From contig NZ_CP071090.1 of the NCBI RefSeq assembly GCF_017301735.1, positions 4,392,001 to 4,456,000 of the forward strand: 64,000 nucleotides of DNA. Reading direction: 5' to 3'. Under the pieces are notes generated by a model, which was given only the letters and a program-made list of their open reading frames with translations, did no database searches and was not told the origin of the DNA. Position numbers and translations under genes: made by a program. The DNA comes from Pyxidicoccus parkwaysis (lineage in GTDB: Bacteria > Myxococcota > Myxococcia > Myxococcales > Myxococcaceae). The stretch's first letter is position 1. The number at the start of each line of letters is the position of its first letter. Positions 1 to 9,851 of this stretch are shown one piece after another.

Positions 1-1785
1 CGGGTGCGGAGCGTGCTGTCGCGGGGCATGTCCCTGCACCCGGACGACCGCTTCCCTTCCATGGCGGCGCTGCTGGAGGCGCTCGCACCGGAGCAGCGAC
101 GCGGACAACGCCGTGGAGCACTCGCGGCCGTGGGCCTGGTGGCTGCGGCCGCGGTTGGCACCGGCCTTTACGTCCACCACCAGAGCCAGTTGTGCGCGGG
201 GGCTGATGCCCTCGTGGGTTCCGTCTGGGGGCCCACGGAGCGGCAGAAGTTGGAGGCCGCCTTCAGCGCCACGGGCAAGCCCTTCGCCACGGAGAGCGCT
301 CACGGAGTGACGCGGCTGCTGGATGCCTATGCCAGCCGGTGGGCCCGCCTGCACACCGAGGCCTGCGAGGCCACCCGCGTGCGCGGCGAGCAGACGGAGG
401 CGCTGCTGTCGTTGCGCATGGTGTGCCTGGAGCGCCGGCGCAAGAGCCTGGACGCGCTGGTGGACCTGTTCACCGGAGCGGATGGCAAGGTGGTGGAGCG
501 CTCCGTGGATGCCGCCTCCGCGCTCCCGGGGCTCGAGGAGTGCCGCGACATCGAGTCCCTGTCCGAGCAGCCCGCCCTGCCTGACGACCCGTTGCGCCGC
601 GCCGCCATCGAGCAACTCGGTGAGCAGCTCGCTCGGATTCGCGCGCTGCTCGATGCGGGCCGCTACGCGCAGGGGCTGGAGCTGGCGCGGAAGCTGGAGC
701 CCCAGGCGGCGCTCACCGCGTATCTCCCCGTCCAGGCGGAGCTGAGCTACCTGCTGGCGTGGCTGCTTCATCAGCAGGGCGAGCCGGAGGAGAGCCTGCG
801 CCAGTTCGAGCGCGCCCTGCAGACGGCAGAGGCGAGCCATGCGGACCGGCAGCGCCTGGAGATGCTCACCCGCTTCACCTACGCGCTGGCCAACAACGGC
901 CACACGGATGATGCGCGCCGGTGGGGCGAGATGGCGCGCGGCGTTCTCGAGCGCGTGGGCACCGAGCCGCCCTCGGCCATCGACCTGAACGTGAACCTCG
1001 GCTACGCGGCCCTCTTCGGTGGGCGATACAAAGAGGCCTGGGAGTCCTTCTCCAAGGCCCGCGCGTTGGAAGGGGCGCTCGCGCTGGAGGACCCGCGACG
1101 GGCCAAGGTGAGCCACGCACTGGGCCTGGCGGCGCTGCGCCTGGGAGACCTTCCCAAGGCCATCGTGATGCTCAGCGAGTCGCTGAAGCGCACGGAGGAG
1201 CTCAAGGGACCGAAGCACCCCGAGGTCGCCATCCGCCAGAGCATGCTGGCCACGGCATACCGGGAGAGCGGCGAGCCCGAGAAGGCGCTGGAACATGCCC
1301 AGGCGGCGCTCGCGGTACGCCGGGCCGCGCTGGGAGCAGAGCACCCTTCCACGGCGGACGACCTGGATGAGCTGGGGGAGTGCTTCCTCCAGTTGAAGCG
1401 GTACGACGAGGCCCTGACGTCCTTCCGCGAGGCCGAAGCACTCAAGCGGCGCGTGCTCGGCGCAGAGCACCCAGACCTCTCCTATTCGCTGGACGGCGTG
1501 GGCAAGACGCTCTTGGCGCAGGGCCTGCCCTCCGAGGCCATCGGGCCCCTGCGGCAGGCGCTCTCCTTCGAGAACACGGACGCGGAGGCACTTGCAGAGA
1601 CGGGCTTCACCCTGGCCCAGGCGCTGTGGGCCACGGGCCGTGAGTGGGAGCCGGCGCGCGAGGAGGCACGGCGGGCTCGGGAGCGCTACACGGCGCTGGG
1701 CAAGCAGCGTCAGGTGGCGGAGATCTCAGCCTGGCTCGATGCCCGGAAGGAGCGCGCCGCGCCCCATGGCTCTGGGCCACGGTGA
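1..1785 (+). CDS. Ser/Thr protein kinase with TPR repeats, 3' part (5' end outside window)
   Basis: Open from the first base, so the start and most of the kinase domain lie upstream of the window. The first ~28 residues match the last helix of a Hanks-type kinase (a DDRFPSMAALLEAL segment, the usual end of subdomain XI). A single transmembrane segment follows at about residues 38-57, then a ~500-residue extracytoplasmic or TPR region. The TPR units are clearest near residues 340-540, where kinesin-light-chain-type repeats of the form ALAVRRAALGAEHP occur. This kinase-TM-TPR layout is common in myxobacteria; ligand and substrate are unknown. The last ~15 codons lie inside the first copy of a 47-bp tandem repeat that continues past the stop, so the C-terminus may have been created by repeat spread. 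Confidence 0.85.
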   Translation, partial: RVRSVLSRGMSLHPDDRFPSMAALLEALAPEQRRGQRRGALAAVGLVAAAAVGTGLYVHHQSQLCAGADALVGSVWGPTERQKLEAAFSATGKPFATESAHGVTRLLDAYASRWARLHTEACEATRVRGEQTEALLSLRMVCLERRRKSLDALVDLFTGADGKVVERSVDAASALPGLEECRDIESLSEQPALPDDPLRRAAIEQLGEQLARIRALLDAGRYAQGLELARKLEPQAALTAYLPVQAELSYLLAWLLHQQGEPEESLRQFERALQTAEASHADRQRLEMLTRFTYALANNGHTDDARRWGEMARGVLERVGTEPPSAIDLNVNLGYAALFGGRYKEAWESFSKARALEGALALEDPRRAKVSHALGLAALRLGDLPKAIVMLSESLKRTEELKGPKHPEVAIRQSMLATAYRESGEPEKALEHAQAALAVRRAALGAEHPSTADDLDELGECFLQLKRYDEALTSFREAEALKRRVLGAEHPDLSYSLDGVGKTLLAQGLPSEAIGPLRQALSFENTDAEALAETGFTLAQALWATGREWEPAREEARRARERYTALGKQRQVAEISAWLDARKERAAPHGSGPR

Positions 1786-1972
1786 AGGCTCGGAGGGAGC
1801 GCGCCGTGCAGCCTGGCTCCGGGCCACGCGGAGGGCCCAGTAAGGAACGTGCCGCGCACTGAACTCCGGGCCACACAGAGGGCCCAGAAGAAATGCGGCG
1901 CGCCCGAGGACTCAGGGCCCTGCTGAGGGCCCGGAATGGAACGCGCCGCGCCCCTGAACTGCGGGGTGCGCT
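1742..1972. repeat. Degenerate 47-bp tandem repeat, five copies
   Basis: Copies are anchored on the core GAGCGCGCCGCG and its variants near 1750, 1797, 1845, 1891 and 1939, giving periods of 47, 48, 46 and 48 bp. A second shared block, CTCCGGGCCAC..GAGGGCCC, recurs about 25 bp later in each copy. The first copy is the end of the kinase gene; the rest fill the intergenic space before the converging gene. No other gene is visible here. Confidence 0.7.
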
Positions 1973-2034
1973 GATGAGCCGATGCGGGAGAGGCCCGGGC
2001 GCGTGAAGGCTCACGGCGCCTCTCCACGCGGCGA

Positions 2035-2937
2035 CTACCACCGGATGCCGCCGTTGTGGCGCGCGTTGAAGATGCGGATGCTGGCCTCGTGCTGGAGCTG
2101 CCGCAGCTGGTTGTACTCCGTCTCGCTCATCGACCCGTCGGCCATCGCGCTGCCCTTCGCTTCCGCGATGCGGTTCTGCAGGTCCATCAGGCCACCGGCC
2201 TCGCCGGCGTTGATGGAGCCGTCACGCAGGCCGTTCAGGATTCGGTTGCGCTGGTTACCCTGGTGAACGCCCACGCACGAGGCCCGCAGGTCGGAAGCAA
2301 CGGAGCCCCCGGACGTGCCGGTCCCCGGCACGGGGACGCCGTCGCAGGTGCCCGGCTTGTCCGAAGCGGAGGACCCGCCGGTCGTGCTGGTCCCCGACTG
2401 ACCCGAAGAGGACGACCCACTGGTCGTGCTGGTCCCCGACTGACCCGAAGAGGACGACCCACTGGTCGTGCTGGTCCCTGACTGACCCGAAGTGGAGGAC
2501 CCGCTGGTCGTGCTGGTCCCCGACTGGCCCTGGGTGCTGGTGCCGCAGGTGCCGTGCTGGCCCGGAACGGAGGAGCTCCCGGAGGAAGCGCTGGTCCCCG
2601 ACTGGCCCTGGGTGCTGGTGCCGCAGTGGCCCTGCGGGCCGTGAGCGGCGGAGCCACCGGCCGCGTTGTGCCGCTGCTCGAAGATGTCGCGGCTGGCCTG
2701 CCGCTGCATCCGCCGCAGCTGCTTGAACTCCTTCTTGTCGATGGAGCCGTCGGCCATGGCGTTGCGCTTTGCATCCGCGATGCTGGCCTGCTTCCCCATC
2801 AGGCCCTTGGCCTCGTCGGCGGTGAGGCTGCCGTCACCGATGCCCTTCTGGATGCGGTTGAGCTGGTTGCCCTGGTGGCGAGCGAGGTTGGAGATGTGAG
2901 CGGAGGAAGAAGAAGCGGAGGAGCCGATGGCGCGCAT
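2035..2937 (-). CDS. Protein with duplicated ~65-residue helical domain around a Gly/Ser/Thr-rich repeat linker
   Basis: 300 residues with no signal peptide. Two related domains sit at about 20-90 and 228-297. Each starts with HQGNQxNRI, continues through DGS..A.EA, Q..IA.AK..AMADGS and ends in RHN. This is a helical motif seen in many proteobacterial proteins of unknown role (known pattern, recalled). They are separated by a low-complexity linker of 14-residue units rich in GQSGTST. The linker is encoded by four near-identical 42-bp repeats starting at 2380, 2422, 2464 and 2506, plus weaker copies. ATG is preceded by AAAGGA at good spacing. The function is unknown; a surface or matrix protein with a flexible spacer is a guess. 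Confidence 0.75.
   Translation of the reverse strand: MRAIGSSASSSSAHISNLARHQGNQLNRIQKGIGDGSLTADEAKGLMGKQASIADAKRNAMADGSIDKKEFKQLRRMQRQASRDIFEQRHNAAGGSAAHGPQGHCGTSTQGQSGTSASSGSSSVPGQHGTCGTSTQGQSGTSTTSGSSTSGQSGTSTTSGSSSSGQSGTSTTSGSSSSGQSGTSTTGGSSASDKPGTCDGVPVPGTGTSGGSVASDLRASCVGVHQGNQRNRILNGLRDGSINAGEAGGLMDLQNRIAEAKGSAMADGSMSETEYNQLRQLQHEASIRIFNARHNGGIRW
2380..2547. repeat. 42-bp in-frame tandem repeat inside the linker
   Basis: Four copies of a 42-bp unit begin at 2380, 2422, 2464 and 2506, each opening with GGTCGTGCTGGTCC on the plus strand. Copies two and three are almost identical. The period is a multiple of three, so copy-number change keeps the reading frame and only alters linker length. 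Confidence 0.85.
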
Positions 2938-3158
2938 GGGATTGTCCTTTTGGAGCGCAGCGTCCGGGAGGGCCGCTGTCGTGTGTGCCCATGCCTACTG
3001 CGAGGGGCGTGCCACACATACGCCGCCCTCGCAACACAAGGTGCGCACGTTGTTTCAAGGGTTTGGCGCGAGGCCCAAGGACACGCGGGCCCTGGCAACA
3101 GGAGCCGGCCCTGGCGACGCGGATCGCCACCTGGCGACTGGAGTCGCCACCCCCGGCT

Positions 3159-4541
<1,383 letters not shown>

Positions 4542-4571
4542 CCGCCGCCATCCGAGCCACCGAGGCGCGGC

Positions 4572-5633
4572 TCAGCAGGGATCGCCGAGGATCTTCTTGC
4601 CGATGCCCGGCTGGCGCAGCTCGGCCCGCATGACGTGGTCGAAGACGCGCCGATCCCGAGGGAAGGGACTGGCCTGGAGGGCCTCGAGCACGTCGAGCGC
4701 CTTGTGATCCCCCTTCCGCTTGAGCCACAGGAGCCGGTTCGCGAAGTCCGCCGCGGACATGCGGTGGGGAGCCACCGGCTGGCTGTAGTAGCCAGGGCGC
4801 ATCCCATCGTGACCGAAGGAGTTGATGCCGGACCCGAGCTCGTAGCGCGCATTCCCACCGGCCATGACAGCCGTGGAGCCGCCCTTCTGGCCGCCGTAGT
4901 CGATGCCGAGCTCGTAGTCGTGGCGCGCCTCACGGCGGGCCATGATTCCCATGGGGCCGTCCCTTCGGCCCGGTGCATCCAGGCTCGCTTGCCGGAGCGT
5001 ACCGGCTCCGCCGGAGGGCTTGGAGACATTGCCGGGCGGAGCCACGGGGATGAGCACCCCGCCATCGGGCGGCGCACGGCGCACGAGCCCATGGAGCTTC
5101 TGGGGTGAAATCTCCTGCTGCGTCCGGGCCAGTGGATCCGAGATGCGGTAGTTGCCCTCGGGCGTCATGCCGCGAATCAGGATGTAGTGCGCGCTCTGCT
5201 TGCCCGTCTTCGGGTCGACCGACTCCACCTGGGCAATGAGCTTGTCTCCCTGACGCAGATGCTGTTGCAACTGAGCATCCGTATAGGAGCTGGACAGCGC
5301 CGGGCCTCCCAGGGGGAGGTTGACGCGCGCGAGCATCTTGGTCAGGTCCTGGGGCGACGTCCCGTTCCGCGACACCAGGCCCGCGGAGAGCTCCTGGATG
5401 AGCCGGGCATCACTCAGCCCACCATTCCTGTTGGCCCCCCGGGCCAGCATCGCCACTACGGCGGGACCACAGAACGAGGCTCCGTTGACGTAGCCCTCGT
5501 TGGCCCCCTCCGGGCGGAGCTGGTTGATGTGCGGGATGTTCAGCCAGTCGCCCTTCTTCCCGCCCCCCTTGTTCGTGCTCGTGGCAACGGCCTGAGGCAC
5601 GAAGGGGAAGTTGCGCGCGAGTTGAAGGGCCAC
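4572..5633 (-). CDS. C39-like cysteine peptidase domain protein
   Basis: 353 residues starting at GTG, with AGAGGAG eight bases upstream. The N-terminal half has a papain-like/C39 pattern: Cys55 in GASFCGPA, His149 in SAHYILIRG and Asp166 in ISDP. The protein lacks a clear signal peptide. The C-terminal ~150 residues hold repeated YELG-type segments and a short helical tail ending in Cys. C39-type domains cleave double-glycine leaders of secreted peptides or act as isolated peptidases; no ABC transporter partner is visible here, so a peptide-export role is not supported. It is the first gene of a likely two-gene operon with the FHA/sigma54 activator, so it may modify a component of that signalling route (inference). 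Confidence 0.7.
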   Translation of the reverse strand: MALQLARNFPFVPQAVATSTNKGGGKKGDWLNIPHINQLRPEGANEGYVNGASFCGPAVVAMLARGANRNGGLSDARLIQELSAGLVSRNGTSPQDLTKMLARVNLPLGGPALSSSYTDAQLQQHLRQGDKLIAQVESVDPKTGKQSAHYILIRGMTPEGNYRISDPLARTQQEISPQKLHGLVRRAPPDGGVLIPVAPPGNVSKPSGGAGTLRQASLDAPGRRDGPMGIMARREARHDYELGIDYGGQKGGSTAVMAGGNARYELGSGINSFGHDGMRPGYYSQPVAPHRMSAADFANRLLWLKRKGDHKALDVLEALQASPFPRDRRVFDHVMRAELRQPGIGKKILGDPC

Positions 5634-5764
5634 AGGTCCGCTCCTCTGGATTCACTCCACGAAGGTATTCTCGCGAAGAGGAGCACAATGTTGCCTGCCA
5701 TGCGCACATGTGCGCCCGGACCCCGGCGACCGCGGATCATTTGACCGGGCCGTGACGTCGGGGG

Positions 5765-6253
<489 letters not shown>

Positions 6254-6401
6254 GGGCCGGCACCCTGCCAAACGACTCGGGGGCAGACAAGGACGGCGGT
6301 CGCGCCATACGACCCGGGCCGGGGAAAATTCACGGGAATAGACCCATTCCCGAAGTCGTGCGTTTCGAGCCGGCGACCTACCTGCCGTCCTTGGAGACCG
6401 C

Positions 6402-8255
6402 ATGACGCCGACCTCGCTGAAGCGCCGCCTGTCCGTGTGGGGAAGTGCTCTTATCGTCACCTGCACGCTGCCCGGCTGCATGAGCGCCCGGGCCCCCGAC
6501 GCGAGCACCGAGGTGGACACCGCCTATCGTCCCCGCACGCAGACCGAGGCCTCGGCGGCCCCTCGTGAGGCCGCGAAGCCCGCGGCCAGGTCGGTGGACT
6601 TCGCGGATGACACCGTCGAAGGCGAGCTGCTGCCCCCCGATTCCCTGAGCAAGGGCAAGGAAGAGTCCCGCGTTGCCCGCGCGCCCGCTCCGGCGCCTGT
6701 CTCCGCTGCGTCCGGCGCCGTCATGGCCGAGCCCATGGTCGCGCCCATGACGCCCCCTCCCCCGCCCTCCACGTCCGTGGCGCGCCGCGAGCCCCCCGGG
6801 AAGGCGAAGCCCCAGCAGCCGTACGCGGACAAGAAGGTGATGAAGGACCTGGACGGCCAGGACGAGGCAGACCGCATGTCCGCCGAGCGTGGCAACACGT
6901 TCGAGGCGTGGAAGCCCAACCTCTTCGTGGAGACGGTGAAGGACCCGCTGTCCACCTTCGCGGCGGACGTGGACACCGCCTCGTACACCGTGGCGCGCCG
7001 CTACCTCGTCCAGGGCAACCTGCCGCCGGCCTCCGCTGTTCGCGTGGAGGAGTTCGTCAACTACTTCAAGTATCGCTACGCGCCGCCCGAGACGGGGGCC
7101 TTCACCGTCCACCTGGAGGGTGCGCCGTCGCCGTTCGACTCCAAGCGCCACTTCGTGCGCGTGGGCGTGCAGGGCAAGGTCATCTCGCGCTCGCAGCGCA
7201 AGCCGGCGCACCTGGTGTTCCTCGTGGACACGAGCGGCTCGATGAACTCTCAGGACAAGCTGCCGCTCGCGAAGGAGGCCATCAAGATCGCGGTGAAGAA
7301 CCTGAACGAGAACGACACGGTGGCCATCGTCACCTACGCGGGCTCGACGAAGGACGTGCTGCCGCCGACGCCGGCCACGGACGTGAAGAAGATTCAGGAC
7401 GCGCTCGACTCGCTCCAGTCCGGCGGTGGCACGGCGATGGGCTCGGGCATGGAGCTGGCGTACAAGCATGCGGTGAAGAAGGCCTCGGGCAGCGTGGTGT
7501 CGCGCGTGGTGGTGCTCACGGATGGCGATGCCAACATCGGCCCCAACCTGACGCCGCAGTCCATGCTGGAGAACATCCAGAAGTACGTGGCCGAGGGCGT
7601 CACGCTCACCACGGTGGGCTTCGGCATGGGCAACTACCGCGACGACATGATGGAGAAGCTCGCGGACAAGGGCAATGGCAACAGCTTCTACGTGGACAGC
7701 TACAAGGAAGCGAAGAAGGTCTTCGAGACGCAGCTCACGGGCACGCTCGAGGTCATCGCCAAGGACGTGAAGCTCCAGGTGGAGTTCAACCCGGTGGCCG
7801 TGCGTCGCTACCGGCTGCTCGGGTATGAGAACCGCGACGTGGCGGACAATGATTTCCGCAACGACAAGGTGGACGCGGGAGAGATTGGCGCGGGCCACAA
7901 CGTCACCGCGGTGTATGAGGTTGAATTGACGGGGGACACGAAGGAGGCGCTGGCCACGGTGCGCGTGCGCGCCAAGGCGCCGAATGGCACCGAGGCCTCC
8001 GAGCAGGCCTTCCCCTTCCAGCGCTCCATGATGCGCCAGTCGTTGGAGGCCGCGTCGCCGGACTTCCGCTTCGCCGTGGCCGTGGCGTCCACCGCGGACA
8101 TCCTCCGAGGGAATCCGGCCGCGGAGGGCTGGAGCCTGACCACCGCGCAGAAGCTCGCGGAGGGTGCCACGGCGGGCGATGCGGACCGGAATGAGTTCGT
8201 GCGGCTGGTCACGCAGGCCCGTGCACTGATGGGGGCGTCGGCTCGGGGGAACTGA
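6402..8255 (+). CDS. YfbK-like von Willebrand factor A lipoprotein
   Basis: 617 residues. A lipoprotein signal ends in LPGC (Cys26), followed by a ~130-residue Pro/Ala-rich spacer. The region from ~165 ([24 protein letters not shown]) is the YfbK-family N-terminal domain. The vWA domain follows, with a perfect MIDAS motif DTSGSM starting at residue 276 and conserved Thr and Asp further on ([19 protein letters not shown]). A DUF3520-like domain closes the protein. The family is membrane- or surface-bound with a Mg-dependent adhesion fold; its ligand is unknown. RBS TTGGAGA precedes the ATG. A strong hairpin terminator follows 35 bp after the stop. Confidence 0.9.
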   Translation: MTPTSLKRRLSVWGSALIVTCTLPGCMSARAPDASTEVDTAYRPRTQTEASAAPREAAKPAARSVDFADDTVEGELLPPDSLSKGKEESRVARAPAPAPVSAASGAVMAEPMVAPMTPPPPPSTSVARREPPGKAKPQQPYADKKVMKDLDGQDEADRMSAERGNTFEAWKPNLFVETVKDPLSTFAADVDTASYTVARRYLVQGNLPPASAVRVEEFVNYFKYRYAPPETGAFTVHLEGAPSPFDSKRHFVRVGVQGKVISRSQRKPAHLVFLVDTSGSMNSQDKLPLAKEAIKIAVKNLNENDTVAIVTYAGSTKDVLPPTPATDVKKIQDALDSLQSGGGTAMGSGMELAYKHAVKKASGSVVSRVVVLTDGDANIGPNLTPQSMLENIQKYVAEGVTLTTVGFGMGNYRDDMMEKLADKGNGNSFYVDSYKEAKKVFETQLTGTLEVIAKDVKLQVEFNPVAVRRYRLLGYENRDVADNDFRNDKVDAGEIGAGHNVTAVYEVELTGDTKEALATVRVRAKAPNGTEASEQAFPFQRSMMRQSLEAASPDFRFAVAVASTADILRGNPAAEGWSLTTAQKLAEGATAGDADRNEFVRLVTQARALMGASARGN

Positions 8256-8288
8256 CGCGCGGATGGGGCATATACGGGGGAAGTGAAG

Positions 8289-8324
8289 AGGCCCCAGGTT
8301 CCGCGAGGAGCCTGGGGCTTCTTG
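8289..8324 (+). terminator. Rho-independent terminator after the vWA gene
   Basis: GCCCCAGG at 8291-8298 pairs perfectly with CCTGGGGC at 8311-8318 around a 12-base loop. It is flanked by AAGAG on the left and TTCTTG on the right. It ends the vWA transcript and argues that the TIR gene starts after it. Confidence 0.75.
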
Positions 8325-8390
8325 CTGTGTAGAGGCGACGGGAATCAAAACCGAATCCTGAATCCAGTGCGGAGCCCGCACCACTGGCCT

Positions 8391-9641
8391 ATGACAGCAT
8401 CCGTCATGTCCGATGCCGTCCAGCCCGAGCGTGCCTTCATCTCCTATGCCTCGGGAGATCGCAGCCGTGTGCTCCCTATCCTCGATGACCTCCGTGCCCT
8501 GGGAACGTCCTCCTGGCTCGACATCCGCGAGGTCCGCGCAGGCGACCGGCTCACGGCAACTCTCTTCAACAACATCGAGAAGTGCGCGTCAGTCGTGGTC
8601 ATGCTCACCAAGGCGAGCGCGGGCAGCGAATGGGTGAAGCGCGAGGTGGCACATGCCCTCGCGGTCGCGGAGCGTGGCCATGCGCTGCGTATCATCCCGT
8701 GCCGAATCGAGGCGTGCGAGCCCCTCGCCTCGCTGAACGACTTCGTCTTCGCCGACTTCACCACCAGCTACGCGTCCGGCATGCGGGAGCTCCTCGGTGG
8801 CCTCTTTCGAAACCGCGAGGTCGTGAACTGCCGGATCGACCCCACCCAGCCCCTGCAGTTGCTGGAAGCGGAGCTGCGCCCCGCCCTGGCCCATGCGCTG
8901 GCGGCGCGTGAAGGAATCCCGGAGCTCATCTTCCACCTCGACGCCACCGACCTGCGTACGGAGCTGAGGTCCATGGGGAATCCATACTCCGGAATGCTGG
9001 CCAGTCTCCCGCGCGCCCAGGCTGACTATCTGCTGGCAGAGGTTGCGAGTAACCACGACCAGGCGCCCCTGCTTCTGAGAAACCTGCCCGTCGCGCTCGG
9101 CACCGTTGCACGAGAGGTCTTCTCTGCATGGCAGCGTCGGCCAGGCCTGGAGGAGATGCTCGTCGCGGTGCTTCAAGCCACTGCCTGGCTCGTCCTCTAC
9201 GACTACTGGCGCATCGTCCGCGGGCTCGTTGGTCGTGACTTCACCCGGCTCAAGACGGTCCAGGGCGAGGTGCTCCAGCACGTCTTCGACGACCCGGCGG
9301 CCCAGAACCACATCGACGCAGGCGCGTCGATGACGCTCTTCCGCTGCGCCTTCGAGGAGCTTCGCGAGCTTGGATTGAAGGGGCGCGCCCCTGTAGCGGA
9401 TGGCCGTCTCTGGGTGCCTGACGTCGGCATTCCAAGCGACACACTGGAGCACATGCGGCATCACCTCCACCCCATTCCGCCCTCCAGCGAGATCCTCGAC
9501 TTTCCCTGGCTGCTCTACTTTGTTCCCGGCCTTGCCCGTTCACACGTATGGAACTGCTCCCATGCGGGACTGCGACTGGCGGACAATGCCGACCGATTCT
9601 CCGTCAGCAAGCAGGACTACGCTCACATGGGCCCGACGTGA
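8391..9641 (+). CDS. TIR-domain protein with large C-terminal domain, possible NADase effector
   Basis: 416 residues from ATG 8391; upstream in-frame codons run through a terminator, so that start (or the ATG at 8406) is preferred. A TIR domain occupies ~14-140: AFISYASGDR (beta A), a WLD..EVRAGD segment and SEWVKREVAHAL. The last contains the Glu in the position used for NAD cleavage by bacterial TIRs (family knowledge; not proven here). The remaining ~275 residues are a mostly helical region I do not recognise, ending in Trp/His-rich sequence; it could be a sensor or oligomerisation module. The gene converges on a second TIR gene, which suggests an immune locus. Confidence 0.8.
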   Translation: MTASVMSDAVQPERAFISYASGDRSRVLPILDDLRALGTSSWLDIREVRAGDRLTATLFNNIEKCASVVVMLTKASAGSEWVKREVAHALAVAERGHALRIIPCRIEACEPLASLNDFVFADFTTSYASGMRELLGGLFRNREVVNCRIDPTQPLQLLEAELRPALAHALAAREGIPELIFHLDATDLRTELRSMGNPYSGMLASLPRAQADYLLAEVASNHDQAPLLLRNLPVALGTVAREVFSAWQRRPGLEEMLVAVLQATAWLVLYDYWRIVRGLVGRDFTRLKTVQGEVLQHVFDDPAAQNHIDAGASMTLFRCAFEELRELGLKGRAPVADGRLWVPDVGIPSDTLEHMRHHLHPIPPSSEILDFPWLLYFVPGLARSHVWNCSHAGLRLADNADRFSVSKQDYAHMGPT

Positions 9642-9769
9642 AGCCATCCCAGGCTGCCCCCTTCCTGGATGAACCAGTAGATCCACACGAGGAGATCATC
9701 GACATTCCGGTAGTCCATCTCACCTTCGACCTCCGCGGCCCAGACCTCACGAGCGCCGCACCGCTTCAA
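9623..9769 (-). CDS. Possible 48-residue ORF downstream of the second TIR gene
   Basis: On the minus strand a frame starting at TTG 9769 (or at the ATG about 15 codons in) reads with a protein-like composition, including DDLLVWIYWF and IQEGGSLGWL, to a TGA at 9623-9625. It overlaps the end of the plus-strand TIR gene by 19 bases. It could be the second half of a small gene whose first half is the 34-codon ORF at 9747-9851, now split by a frameshift. No family is recognised. Confidence 0.3.
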   Translation of the reverse strand: MKRCGAREVWAAEVEGEMDYRNVDDLLVWIYWFIQEGGSLGWLHVGPM

Positions 9770-9851
9770 TCAGCTGGGCAAGAAGCGCTCGAGTCCAGGG
9801 CCGCGTGCCGCCGAGCTCCAGCCGTGCCAACGATGGCTCAGCGGACGACAT
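9747..9851 (-). CDS. Possible 34-residue ORF overlapping the end of the second TIR gene
   Basis: An ATG at 9851 lies inside the last codons of the convergent TIR gene, giving an overlapping start of the kind used for translational coupling. The 34-codon product (opening MSSAEPSLARLELGG) has a plausible coding composition and stops at 9747-9749. Its frame is shifted by one from the ORF at 9623-9769, with which it overlaps. Either it is a small accessory gene or the pair is a decayed gene. Confidence 0.33.
   Translation of the reverse strand: MSSAEPSLARLELGGTRPWTRALLAQLIEAVRRS

Noticed and set aside
2380..2547. Regular 42-bp repeats considered as a CRISPR array
   Set aside because: Units are contiguous with no unique spacers, lie in frame inside a gene, and no cas genes are present.
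6378..8384. Long minus-strand reading frame opposite the vWA lipoprotein gene
   Set aside because: Its His/Arg/Leu-rich composition is the mirror of a high-GC3 gene; the plus strand has a lipobox, MIDAS and terminator.
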